This document shows positions 1-7,362 of a stretch of DNA of 64,000 bases, piece after piece. Every line of letters begins with the position of its first letter. Position 1 is the first letter of the stretch. A model generated the notes under the pieces. The model was given only the letters and a program-made list of their open reading frames with translations. It searched no databases and was not told where the DNA came from. Origin of the DNA: Conyzicola lurida. Its GTDB lineage: Bacteria; Actinomycetota; Actinomycetes; Actinomycetales; Microbacteriaceae. The DNA is taken from the NCBI RefSeq assembly GCF_014204935.1, contig NZ_JACHMJ010000001.1, positions 3,410,001-3,474,000 on the forward strand, read 5' to 3'. A program made the translations under genes and the position numbers.

Positions 1-335
1 GCATCCGACTCGGTGACGACCTCGCGGTAGTAGGAGCCCAGTCCGTCGAGGGTCGGCCCGCGCTGCACGGTGACACCCGTGGGGGCGACCTCGGCGAAGC
101 GGTAGGTGTCGTTCTTGCTGGCCCACATGGCCTCGGAGAGGTCGACGCCGACCTTCGCGTCGTCGACGTCGAAGGCGGCCACGAACGACATGTCGCGGAT
201 CGAGTGCTCGCCGAACCGGGTGTGCATCAGTCCGGGGACGACCGATTCGTCGTCGGCGGCGGCGTAGAAAGTTACGCCTTGGATGAGGGCATTGGCGCAG
301 TTGCCGACACCGGCGATGGCGATCCGGATGGTCAT
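1..335 (-). CDS. ino1: Inositol-3-phosphate synthase, N-terminal part (truncated by window edge)
   Basis: Converts glucose-6-phosphate to inositol-3-phosphate, the first step toward phosphatidylinositol and mycothiol in actinobacteria; cytosolic and NAD-dependent. The visible N-terminus carries the Rossmann motif [10 protein letters not shown] near residues 8-17, then [14 protein letters not shown] and [15 protein letters not shown], a combination characteristic of actinobacterial MIPS. Translation starts at the ATG at 335-333 on the minus strand; about 111 codons are present and the rest lies beyond the left edge. It is transcribed divergently from rpsF with about 140 bp between the starts, the arrangement known from mycobacteria. 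The assignment rests on these motifs and on synteny. Confidence 0.9.
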   Translation of the reverse strand, partial: MTIRIAIAGVGNCANALIQGVTFYAAADDESVVPGLMHTRFGEHSIRDMSFVAAFDVDDAKVGVDLSEAMWASKNDTYRFAEVAPTGVTVQRGPTLDGLGSYYREVVTESD

Positions 336-350
336 GTGTACTTGTGCTCC

Positions 351-380
351 TTGAGGGATGGTGCTCGTACTGACTACACT
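351..380 (+). promoter_or_regulatory. Candidate promoter for the rpsF operon
   Basis: TTGAGG (351-356) and TACACT (375-380) are separated by 18 bp, a plausible -35/-10 pair of the housekeeping sigma type. It would give a leader of about 90 nt before rpsF. Predicted from pattern only. Confidence 0.45.
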
Positions 381-431
381 AGGCAGGTTGCCCCGGTTAA
401 TTTGGCCAGGGCACACGTCAACACCCTCCTG

Positions 432-451
432 CCACAGATCGTCTGTGGCCG
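432..451 (+). promoter_or_regulatory. Leader hairpin upstream of rpsF, possible S6:S18 autoregulatory site
   Basis: A perfect 7-bp stem (CCACAGA 432-438, TCTGTGG 442-448) with a 3-nt loop is followed directly by CCG (449-451), 10 nt before the AAGGAGG ribosome binding site. In many bacteria the S6:S18 dimer binds a leader hairpin with a conserved CCG and represses the rpsF operon. The hairpin is directly visible; the regulatory role is inferred from position and the CCG. Confidence 0.35.
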
Positions 452-474
452 TAAAGTCCGAAGGAGGTGGGTTA

Positions 475-903
475 GTGACGAATCAGTACGAACTCATGGT
501 CATCCTCGATCCAGAGATCGACGAGCGCACCGTGGCTCCGAGCCTCGATAAGTTCCTCAACGTCATCCGCAACGATGGTGGAACCATCGACAAGGTAGAT
601 GTCTGGGGCCGTCGTCGCCTTGCATACGAGATCAACAAGAAGGCCGAGGGCATCTACGCCGTCGTCAACTTCACCGCGACCCCCGCAGCGACGACCGAAC
701 TCGACCGCCAGCTCGGTCTGAGCGAAGCCGTTATGCGCACCAAGGTCCTCCGCGCGGAAGAGGGCTTCGCCCAGGTCGCCGCCGCCAAGAAGATCGCCGA
801 CGAGAAGGCCGCCCGCAAGGCTGCTGCACCCGCCAAGGCTCCCGCTGCTACTGACGCCAAGCCCGCCGCTGCTTCCGCAGCTGCAGCCCCGGCCGCAGAG
901 TAA
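475..903 (+). CDS. rpsF: 30S ribosomal protein S6
   Basis: Small-subunit ribosomal protein that binds next to S18 on the 16S rRNA platform. The 142-residue product starts [15 protein letters not shown] after the initiator and contains [19 protein letters not shown], typical S6 signatures. I chose the GTG at 475 because AAGGAGG lies at 461-467 and family similarity begins at this residue; an in-frame start upstream would add an unrelated tail. The C-terminus is a 35-residue Ala/Lys/Pro-rich extension common in high-G+C actinobacteria. It is the first gene of rpsF-ssb-rpsR-rplI, with 2 bp before ssb. Confidence 0.96.
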   Translation: MTNQYELMVILDPEIDERTVAPSLDKFLNVIRNDGGTIDKVDVWGRRRLAYEINKKAEGIYAVVNFTATPAATTELDRQLGLSEAVMRTKVLRAEEGFAQVAAAKKIADEKAARKAAAPAKAPAATDAKPAAASAAAAPAAE

Positions 904-905
904 TC

Positions 906-1415
906 ATGGCCGGCGAAACCATAATCACGGTTGTTGGCAACCTCACGGGTGACCCGGAGCTGCGGTACACGCAGAACGGCCTCGCGGTAGCCAACTTCAC
1001 GATCGCTTCGACCCCGCGCAACTTCGACCGCGCGGCCAACGACTGGAAAGACGGAGATGCTCTCTTCCTGCGCGCAAGCGTGTGGCGTGAGTTCGCCGAG
1101 CACGTCGCGGGATCCCTCACCAAGGGTTCGCGCGTCATCGCTACCGGTCGCCTGAAGCAGCGCTCGTATGAAACCAAGGAAGGTGAGAAGCGCACGAGCA
1201 TCGAGCTCGAGGTGGACGAAATCGGTCCGTCGCTGCGTTACGCAACCGCCCAGGTAACCCGTGCAGCTTCTTCCCGCGAAGGCGGCGGAGCACGTGGTGG
1301 TTCACCGCAGGGCCAGGTTGCCGAAGAGCCGTGGGCCGCAAGCGCGCCCGCAGCCTCGGCCGCTGGCGACGTGTGGAACACGCCGGGCAACTACACAGAC
1401 GAAACGCCCTTCTAG
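906..1415 (+). CDS. ssb: Single-stranded DNA-binding protein
   Basis: Binds single-stranded DNA during replication, repair and recombination. The 169-residue protein has an N-terminal OB fold (residues 1-110, with [15 protein letters not shown] and [11 protein letters not shown]), a Gly/Ala-rich flexible linker, and the acidic tip DETPF at the extreme C-terminus, which recruits partner proteins. Its place between rpsF and rpsR is conserved across bacteria and suggests co-transcription with ribosomal proteins. Length and tip are normal for the family. Confidence 0.96.
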   Translation: MAGETIITVVGNLTGDPELRYTQNGLAVANFTIASTPRNFDRAANDWKDGDALFLRASVWREFAEHVAGSLTKGSRVIATGRLKQRSYETKEGEKRTSIELEVDEIGPSLRYATAQVTRAASSREGGGARGGSPQGQVAEEPWAASAPAASAAGDVWNTPGNYTDETPF

Positions 1416-1449
1416 GCGCTCACTCACTTTTTAGGAAAGAAGTAAACCC

Positions 1450-1713
1450 ATGGCTGGAAAGAGCAGCGGCGACCGCCGTAAGCCCATCCGCAAGGGCAAG
1501 GACGGCAAGAACGCCGCTCCTGCCAAGTCGATCCGCGTTGGCGTCATCGACTACAAGGATGTTGCAACCCTTCGTAAGTTCATCTCGGACCGCGGAAAGA
1601 TCCGCGCCCGTCGCATCACCGGTGTCTCCGTCCAGGAGCAGCGCCTCATCGCCCGTGCCGTCAAGAACGCGCGCGAGATGGCACTGCTTCCCTACGCCGG
1701 CTCAGGCCGTTAA
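1450..1713 (+). CDS. rpsR: 30S ribosomal protein S18
   Basis: Partner of S6 on the small-subunit platform. The 87-residue protein has a basic N-terminal extension ([17 protein letters not shown]) and then the conserved core: [18 protein letters not shown] and [21 protein letters not shown]. No cysteine pair is present, so it is the zinc-free form. A purine-rich AGGAAAGAAG precedes the ATG. Third gene of the operon; 11 bp separate it from rplI. Confidence 0.96.
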   Translation: MAGKSSGDRRKPIRKGKDGKNAAPAKSIRVGVIDYKDVATLRKFISDRGKIRARRITGVSVQEQRLIARAVKNAREMALLPYAGSGR

Positions 1714-1724
1714 GGAGCATTGAT

Positions 1725-2177
1725 ATGTCTAAGTTGATCCTCACGCACGAGGTCACCGGCCTCGGTGCACCCGGCGACGTCGTCGACGTCAAGAACGGTT
1801 TCGCTCGCAACTACCTCATCCCCCAGGGCTTCGCCGTGGCGTGGACCCGTGGTGGAGAGAAGCAGATCGATTCGATCAAGGCAGCCCGCGCAGCGCGCGA
1901 GCACGCCACCCTCGAAGAGGCGCTCGACCTGAAGGCCCGCCTTCAGGCCACGACCGTCTCGCTCAAGGTGAAGACCGGAGACGGTGGCCGCCTGTTCGGT
2001 TCCGTCAAGACCGGCGACATCGCTGACGCGGTTGCCGCTGCCGGACTCGGCAACGTCGACAAGCGCAAGATCGAGATCTCCGCGCCGATCAAGGTGATGG
2101 GTACCCACGAGGCAACGATTCGTCTTCGCGACGACCTCGTTGCAACGATTACCCTCACGGTTGTCTCCGCGAAGTAG
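1725..2177 (+). CDS. rplI: 50S ribosomal protein L9
   Basis: Large-subunit protein at the base of the L1 stalk. The 150-residue sequence has the N-terminal rRNA-binding domain ([20 protein letters not shown] and [11 protein letters not shown]), a long connecting helix, and the C-terminal domain with [18 protein letters not shown]. Last gene before a strong stem-loop terminator, so the four-gene operon ends here and dnaB is transcribed separately. Confidence 0.96.
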   Translation: MSKLILTHEVTGLGAPGDVVDVKNGFARNYLIPQGFAVAWTRGGEKQIDSIKAARAAREHATLEEALDLKARLQATTVSLKVKTGDGGRLFGSVKTGDIADAVAAAGLGNVDKRKIEISAPIKVMGTHEATIRLRDDLVATITLTVVSAK

Positions 2178-2182
2178 TCCTC

Positions 2183-2232
2183 AAAAAACGGGTGGTAGCG
2201 GTGGGCTGAGGCCCACCGCTACCACCTTTTTT
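2183..2232. terminator. Strong bidirectional intrinsic terminator after rplI
   Basis: A perfect 16-bp stem (2191-2206 with 2211-2226) around a TGAG loop is preceded by AAAAAA and followed by TTTTTT. It is symmetric, so it can work in both directions. It ends the rpsF-rplI operon. Confidence 0.93.
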
Positions 2233-2235
2233 GAC

Positions 2236-2650
2236 GCTTAAGTCAAGGTTTTGTGCACAGGTTTAGATTAAAAATCCCAACCTTCAACGTCCACTTCAAA
2301 CATGTTTCTACACACACAGTGTGGAAACTAAATTACCTGATCAGGCGGCAAATACGGATAAATATCCGTAAGTTACTAACAGTTCACTCCACAGGTTCCC
2401 CACACAACTTCCGGCGTTTCCCCGTCTGATTCCACATGTTTGTCCACAGGGTCGTTTTGTGGCTCGTGGTCGGCATCCATATCGTGAACCCCGAGTGAAA
2501 ATTCCGCGCGGACAGCGCCTCCCGAACCGGGCGGCGACGGACCAGCAATGGAGCGGTCCGGTCACGAGCGCGGTGCACGAGTGTGTCGCGCACGAGAGTG
2601 TCGGGGGCCGCGGCCACAACTAGAACCACCTAAGAATTGGGAGATTTCAC
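2236..2650. promoter_or_regulatory. Palindrome-rich, A+T-rich region upstream of dnaB with DnaA-box-like words
   Basis: This stretch of about 415 bp has no credible gene. It is much richer in A+T than its surroundings up to about 2400. It holds the 10-bp palindrome CCTGATCAGG (2336-2345), the perfect 18-bp palindrome TACGGATAAATATCCGTA (2353-2370), an imperfect dyad around 2304-2328 with GTTTC/GAAAC arms, an exact actinobacterial DnaA box TTGTCCACA (2440-2448), a one-mismatch version TTGTGCACA (2251-2259), and further CCACA words between 2385 and 2440. It presumably carries the dnaB promoter. DnaA binding is inferred from word match only. Confidence 0.5.
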
Positions 2651-4033
2651 GTGTCCATTGCGCATCTCGGACTTGCCGGCGATCAGACCCGCGGCGACAG
2701 CCGCGGGGGCGACCGTGACCGCGTCCCCCCACACGACCTCCTGGCCGAGCAGAGCGCCATCGGCGGCATGCTGCTCAGCAAAGACGCCGTGGCCGACGTC
2801 GTCGAGGTCGTGCGCGGGGTCGACTTCTACATCCCCAAGCACGAGATCATCTTCGACGCGATCCTCTCGCTGTACTCCCACGGCGAGCCCACCGACGTCA
2901 TCGCCGTCACCGACGAGCTGACCAAGACCGGCGAGCTGCAGCGTGCGGGCGGCGCCGAGTACCTGCACACGCTCACCGGCCTCGTGCCCACGGCCGCCAA
3001 CGCCGGGTTCTACTCGCTCATCGTCACAGAGAAGGCCGTGCTGCGCCGCCTGGTCGAGGCGGGCACGCGCATCGTCCAGATGGGCTACGCCAGCGAGGGC
3101 GAGGTCGTCGACCTCGTCAACAACGCCCAGGCCGAGATCTATGCCGTCAACGGCGGGGTGGAGACCGAAGACTACGTCCCGCTCTCCGACGCCGTCACCG
3201 CGGCGGTCGACGAGATCGAGGCCGCCAAGGGTCGCGACGGTCAGATGATCGGTGTGCCCACCGGCTTCGCCCAGCTCGACGCTCTCACCAACGGCCTGCA
3301 CCCCGGCCAGATGATCATCCTCGCCGCGCGTCCCGCCATCGGTAAGTCGACCCTCGCCCTCGACTTCGCCCGAGCGGCCGCGATCCATAACGACATGCCC
3401 GTCGTCGTATTCTCGCTCGAAATGGGCCGGAGCGAGATCGCCATGCGTCTGCTCTCCGCCGAGGCGTCCGTCCCGCTGCAGTCGATGCGTAAGGGCACCG
3501 TGCACTCGCAGGACTGGACCACGATCGCCCAGACGCGTGGCCGCATCAACGACGCACCCCTCTACATCGACGACTCCCCCAACATGACGCTCGTCGAGAT
3601 CCGCGCGAAGTGCCGCCGGCTCAAGCAGCGCGTGGGTCTCAAGATGGTCATCATCGACTACCTGCAGCTGATGACCAGCGGCAAGAAGGTCGAGTCGCGC
3701 CAGCAAGAGGTCTCGGAGTTCTCCCGTTCGCTCAAGCTGCTCGCCAAGGAGATCGGCGTGCCGGTCATCGCGATCAGCCAACTGAACCGTGGTCCCGAGC
3801 AGCGGGCCGACAAGAAGCCCGCCCTCTCCGACCTCCGCGAGTCCGGATCGCTCGAGCAGGACGCCGACATGGTGATCCTGCTGCACCGCGAGAGCGCCTA
3901 CGAAAAGGACAGCGCCCGCGCGGGCGAGGCGGACCTCATCATCGCCAAGCACCGCAACGGACCGACGGACACCCTCACCATCGGGTTCCACGGCCACTTC
4001 TCGCGCTTCGTCGACCTGCCGCCGGGAGCCTAG
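2651..4033 (+). CDS. dnaB: Replicative DNA helicase DnaB
   Basis: Hexameric 5'-3' helicase that opens the replication fork. The 460-residue protein has the N-terminal DnaB domain (about 28-130, PHDLLAEQSAIGGMLL) and the RecA-like C-terminal domain with Walker A RPAIGKST (227-234), Walker B VIIDYLQLM, and the motif SDLRESGSLEQDADMVI. The family's usual Gly/Ser positions before GKST are Ala-Ile here. No intein interrupts it, although DnaB is a common intein host in actinobacteria. The GTG start at 2651 follows GGGAG. It stands alone behind the palindromic region. Confidence 0.96.
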   Translation: MSIAHLGLAGDQTRGDSRGGDRDRVPPHDLLAEQSAIGGMLLSKDAVADVVEVVRGVDFYIPKHEIIFDAILSLYSHGEPTDVIAVTDELTKTGELQRAGGAEYLHTLTGLVPTAANAGFYSLIVTEKAVLRRLVEAGTRIVQMGYASEGEVVDLVNNAQAEIYAVNGGVETEDYVPLSDAVTAAVDEIEAAKGRDGQMIGVPTGFAQLDALTNGLHPGQMIILAARPAIGKSTLALDFARAAAIHNDMPVVVFSLEMGRSEIAMRLLSAEASVPLQSMRKGTVHSQDWTTIAQTRGRINDAPLYIDDSPNMTLVEIRAKCRRLKQRVGLKMVIIDYLQLMTSGKKVESRQQEVSEFSRSLKLLAKEIGVPVIAISQLNRGPEQRADKKPALSDLRESGSLEQDADMVILLHRESAYEKDSARAGEADLIIAKHRNGPTDTLTIGFHGHFSRFVDLPPGA

Positions 4034-4115
4034 GCCCCCGCAACGCCGACGCACAGAAACGGGTCGCCCCGGTGGCGTAAAGTTGAGGCGAGCCCGTCGG
4101 AAAGAGGTCGCTCCC

Positions 4116-4751
4116 GTGTCTTCTGCAGACGTCACCACCACCCATGCGAGCCGTTACTGGCCCTGGGTGCTGCTGCGCGCCCTGCCCGCGGCCGTCGTCG
4201 CCGTGGTCATCACGTTCTCGGCCGACCACTCGGCGGCGCTCGGCTTCGTCACGTTCGGCGCCCTAGCCCTGGCTACCGGCGCCGTGCTGCTGATCGGCGC
4301 GCTCCGGGCACTCGACGCCGGTCCGGTGCGCACCGTGTTCGTCGTGCAAGGGATCATCGCCGCCGTGGTGGGCCTGCTCGCGCTCGTCTTCCCGGGCGGA
4401 GGCCTCGGCCTGTTGATCCTCCTCGTCGGCGGCTACGCGGTCCTGACCGGGTTCCTCGAGCTATACAGCGGGCTGCGCAGCCGCGGCCGCATCGACTCGT
4501 CCAAAGACTGGATCTTCCTCGGCGGCCTCACCGTGCTGCTCGCGGTCGCCGCGCTCGTCATCCCGCCGGGCTACAACCAGCCCTTCGTCGGGCCGGACGG
4601 CGTCGAACGCGCACTGACGGCATCCATCATTCTCGTCGGCTTCATCGGCGCTTACGGCGCCATCGCTGCCGTCTACCTCGTAATAGCCGGGTTGAGCCTC
4701 AAATGGGCCGACCGGGCGGTGGCGGCTACAGCCGCGGAAAGCGGCAACTAA
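4116..4751 (+). CDS. DUF308 (HdeD-like) membrane protein
   Basis: Integral membrane protein of unknown role, related by topology to the HdeD/DUF308 family. The GTG at 4116 is chosen because AAAGAGG (4101-4107) sits 8 nt before it, giving 211 residues. About six hydrophobic segments are visible, including LLRALPAAVVAVVITF, LGFVTFGALALATGAVLLIG, LGLLILLVGGYAVLTGFLEL and ALTASIILVGFIGAYGAIAA, in two similar halves as in HdeD proteins. The next small membrane gene begins 2 bp after the stop, so the pair is likely one transcript. Confidence 0.7.
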   Translation: MSSADVTTTHASRYWPWVLLRALPAAVVAVVITFSADHSAALGFVTFGALALATGAVLLIGALRALDAGPVRTVFVVQGIIAAVVGLLALVFPGGGLGLLILLVGGYAVLTGFLELYSGLRSRGRIDSSKDWIFLGGLTVLLAVAALVIPPGYNQPFVGPDGVERALTASIILVGFIGAYGAIAAVYLVIAGLSLKWADRAVAATAAESGN

Positions 4752-4753
4752 TC

Positions 4754-4999
4754 GTGGCTAAGCCCAGTAGGAAAGACCGCACGAGGCCCGCGGAACTCCT
4801 CATCCTCTCCGCCGTCATGGCGATTTTCACCGGACTCATCGTGCTCATGTCGACGCGCGACATCGTTCTGTCGCTCATCTTCGTCGGGATCGTGTTCATT
4901 CTCGTGCTCGTCGTGCTGGCGATGCTCGTGCTCGCCGTGCGTCCCGACGGCGACGAGCTCCACGACCTGGACGAGCAGGACCACCCGGGCGGTCACTGA
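4754..4999 (+). CDS. Small two-helix membrane protein of unknown function
   Basis: An 81-residue protein with a basic N-terminus (AKPSRKDRTRP), two hydrophobic helices (LLILSAVMAIFTGLIVLM and LSLIFVGIVFILVLVVLAML), and an acidic, His-containing tail (DELHDLDEQDH). The GTG at 4754 lies 3 nt after the stop of the DUF308 gene and is preceded by GGAAAG; a longer in-frame reading would overlap the neighbour with non-membrane sequence. The function is not recognisable; the tight spacing suggests coexpression with the upstream gene. Confidence 0.7.
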   Translation: MAKPSRKDRTRPAELLILSAVMAIFTGLIVLMSTRDIVLSLIFVGIVFILVLVVLAMLVLAVRPDGDELHDLDEQDHPGGH

Positions 5000-5008
5000 G
5001 CCCAGCGT

Positions 5009-5048
5009 CATCCGGCCCCCGTATGTAAAAAAATACGAGGGCCGGATG
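5009..5048. terminator. Bidirectional stem-loop between convergent genes
   Basis: A 16-bp stem with one mismatch (5009-5024 with 5033-5048) encloses an A-rich loop. It lies between the small membrane gene and purB, which converge. There is no clear U tract. Confidence 0.75.
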
Positions 5049-5056
5049 CCGCGGCG

Positions 5057-6442
5057 CTACTTCTGGACGAACCTGACCAGGTCGCTCGCGAGGCCCGCGT
5101 ATCCGGCCGGCGTCAGCACGCGCAGTCCGTCCTTCGCTTCTTGTCCGATGTCGAGCGCGTCGATGAACTCGACGAGCTCCGTCTGGCCGATGCGGCGGCC
5201 ACGTGTGAGCTCCTTGAGCAGAGCGTAGGGGTCGGAGATCGAGCTGCGGCCCGCGGTGATCTCGGCGCGGATGACGGTCTGGATCGCCTCGCCCAGGATC
5301 TCCCAATTGGAGTCGAGATCGGCGGCGAGGGCGGCGGTGTCGATGCTGAACTCGCTCAGACCGCGGCCGAGGTTGTCCATGGCGAGCATCGAATGGCCGA
5401 TCGCGACACCGATGTTGCGCTGCGTCGACGAGTCGGTGAGGTCGCGCTGCAGGCGCGAGGTGACGAGGGTCTGCGAGAGCGACTCGAGCAGGGCGCTGGA
5501 GAGTTCGAGGTTCGCCTCGGCGTTCTCGAAGCGGATCGGGTTGATCTTGTGCGGCATCGTCGACGAACCGGTCGCCCCGGCCTGCGGGATCTGGGTGAAG
5601 TAGCCCATCGAGATGTAGGTCCAGATGTCCGTGCACAGGTTGTGGAGGATGCGGTTGGCGTGGCTCATGCGCTGGTAGAGCTCGGCCTGCCAGTCGTGCG
5701 ACTCGATCTGGGTGGTGAGCGGGTTCCACTCGAGGCCGAGCGAGGTGACGAACTCGCTCGAGATGGCCGGCCAGTCGAGGCCGGGGTCGGCGGCGACGTG
5801 GGCCGCGAACGTTCCGGTGGCGCCGCTGAACTTGCCGAGGTACTGGGTGGCCTCGACCTGCGCGATGACGCGCTCGAGGCGGTAGACGAAGACGGCGAAC
5901 TCCTTGCCCACGGTGGTGGGCGTGGCCGGCTGGCCGTGGGTGTGGGCGAGCATCGGGGTGTCGCGGTGTTCGACCGAGAGTGCGCGGAGCTTCTCGATGA
6001 TCGAGCGCAGTCGCGGGGTCCACACCTCGCGCACCGCGGAGCCGATGGTGAGCGCGTACGAGAGGTTGTTGATGTCCTCGCTCGTGCAGGCGAAGTGGGT
6101 GAGCTCTGCGACGTCGTTCAGTCCGAGGTCGGCCAGCTTGTGGCGCACCAGGTACTCGACGGCCTTCACGTCGTGACGCGTGGTGGCTTCGAGCGTGGCG
6201 AGTTCGTCGATCTCGGCCTGACCGAAGTCGGCGACGAGGGCGCGCAGCGCGCGGGCCTGCTCGTGGTCGAGGCGGCTCGAGCCGAACAGCTCGTGGTCGG
6301 TCAGGTAGAGCAGCCACTCGACCTCGACCTGGACGCGGGCGCGGTTGAGCCCGGCTTCGGAGAGGAACTCACCGAGTCCGGCGACGGACGCCCTGTAGCG
6401 GCCGTCGAGCGGGCTGAGCGGTTGTTCTGGCAGTGGACTCAT
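5057..6442 (-). CDS. purB: Adenylosuccinate lyase
   Basis: Cleaves SAICAR and adenylosuccinate in purine synthesis, releasing fumarate; cytosolic homotetramer. The 461-residue product shows the fumarase/aspartase signature GSSTMPHKINP, the upstream ELTHFACTSEDINNLSYAL, and AHTHGQPATPTTVGKE, which carries a catalytic His. The N-terminal SPLDGRY is typical of the PurB subgroup close to the E. coli enzyme. The ATG at 6442 overlaps the stop of the phosphatase gene by 4 bp (ATGA), so the two are translationally coupled. Confidence 0.95.
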   Translation of the reverse strand: MSPLPEQPLSPLDGRYRASVAGLGEFLSEAGLNRARVQVEVEWLLYLTDHELFGSSRLDHEQARALRALVADFGQAEIDELATLEATTRHDVKAVEYLVRHKLADLGLNDVAELTHFACTSEDINNLSYALTIGSAVREVWTPRLRSIIEKLRALSVEHRDTPMLAHTHGQPATPTTVGKEFAVFVYRLERVIAQVEATQYLGKFSGATGTFAAHVAADPGLDWPAISSEFVTSLGLEWNPLTTQIESHDWQAELYQRMSHANRILHNLCTDIWTYISMGYFTQIPQAGATGSSTMPHKINPIRFENAEANLELSSALLESLSQTLVTSRLQRDLTDSSTQRNIGVAIGHSMLAMDNLGRGLSEFSIDTAALAADLDSNWEILGEAIQTVIRAEITAGRSSISDPYALLKELTRGRRIGQTELVEFIDALDIGQEAKDGLRVLTPAGYAGLASDLVRFVQK

Positions 6443-6960
6443 TTGACACCCTGAATTCCTGGTTTGATCTGATCGAAAAGTGCGGAGCTCGCGTGCTCGA
6501 TCATGGAGAGGATCTGATCGAAGAACGCGGCGTCCGAGTAATACGGGTCGGGTACGTCGAGCTGGCTCGACTGGTCTTTGTCGAAGCTCAGCAGCAGCTG
6601 AACCTTCGAACGGTCGTGCTCGGTCGACGCCCACGCTTTGAGGATGCGCTCCTGGCTGTGGTCGAAGACCACCACGAGGTCGAGCTCGTCGAACCACCCG
6701 GGATCGAACTGTTTCGCGCGGTGCTGGGCGCCGTCGTAGCCGTGCGCGGCGAGGGCGGTGATGGTGCGGTCGTCGGACCGCTCCCCCACGTGCCAGTCCC
6801 CGGTGCCCGCCGACATCACGCCGATGCGGTTCTCGAGCCCGGCCTTTCTGATCAGGTCGGTGAAGACGACCTCGGCCATCGGCGAGCGGCAGATGTTGCC
6901 GGTGCACACGAAACAGAGTCTGAAGAGCGCGGACTCGTCGAACATGCGCTCAAAACTCAT
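6439..6960 (-). CDS. Low-molecular-weight protein-tyrosine phosphatase
   Basis: Removes phosphate from tyrosine residues of proteins. The 173-residue protein has the P-loop CFVCTGNICRSPMAE near residues 16-30 (the C-X5-R-S signature) and the downstream DPYY loop with the catalytic Asp. An Arg after the P-loop and SAGTGDWHVG also match the family. The ATG at 6960 is taken as the start; GAGAAT lies 6 nt upstream, so the transcript may be leaderless. An internal ATG at 6945 is possible. It precedes purB by a 4-bp overlap. Confidence 0.88.
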   Translation of the reverse strand: MSFERMFDESALFRLCFVCTGNICRSPMAEVVFTDLIRKAGLENRIGVMSAGTGDWHVGERSDDRTITALAAHGYDGAQHRAKQFDPGWFDELDLVVVFDHSQERILKAWASTEHDRSKVQLLLSFDKDQSSQLDVPDPYYSDAAFFDQILSMIEHASSALFDQIKPGIQGVK

Positions 6961-7072
6961 GGGGCCATTCTCGCGTAGATTCCTCTCCCCCACAGCCCGG
7001 CCGAGAACCCCGGATGCCACGGGTCGGCTCACCGCGGCACCCGCGGCTGTCGGGCGGGTCGAGCATTGTCGG

Positions 7073-7360
7073 GTGACAGACCACTCGATCCTCGGCCTCC
7101 CCGACCCCGCCGACCTCGCGGCCCGCGCCGCGCTGGGTTCGCAACTGAGTGGACTCGGGGAGGTGGTGGGCCGGCTGGAGCGACTGCGCGGCATGGTGCC
7201 GGCCGCGGGGCCCGGCAGCTGGCGCGGACCGGCCCAGAGCGCGTACCGGGCGAGCGTGGCCGACATCGGGCGCGGGCTCGACGAGGCGATCGCGGCGGCG
7301 CACGAAGCCCGTCGGTCGACCGAACGCGCGATCCACACGATCTCGGCACGGGTCGGCTGA
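7073..7360 (+). CDS. WXG100-like small helical protein
   Basis: A 95-residue Ala-rich protein with two long predicted helices (about 8-40 and 52-88) joined by a turn holding SWRG, which fits the W-X-G motif and length of ESAT-6/WXG100 proteins. These are small secreted helical hairpins, often partners of larger type VII substrates. The GTG at 7073 fits the family length. The next gene starts 2 bp after the stop. No EccC or EsxA/B-type core secretion gene is in the window, so export is unproven. Composition alone could mimic this fold. Confidence 0.5.
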   Translation: MTDHSILGLPDPADLAARAALGSQLSGLGEVVGRLERLRGMVPAAGPGSWRGPAQSAYRASVADIGRGLDEAIAAAHEARRSTERAIHTISARVG

Positions 7361-7362
7361 CC

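Noticed and set aside
2651-4033. Possible intein in DnaB
   Set aside because: The helicase motifs are continuous and length is normal (460 residues).
2630-4141. Long open frame (503 codons) antisense to dnaB
   Set aside because: It mirrors a strongly conserved gene in high-G+C DNA; the protein is low-complexity and unlike any family.
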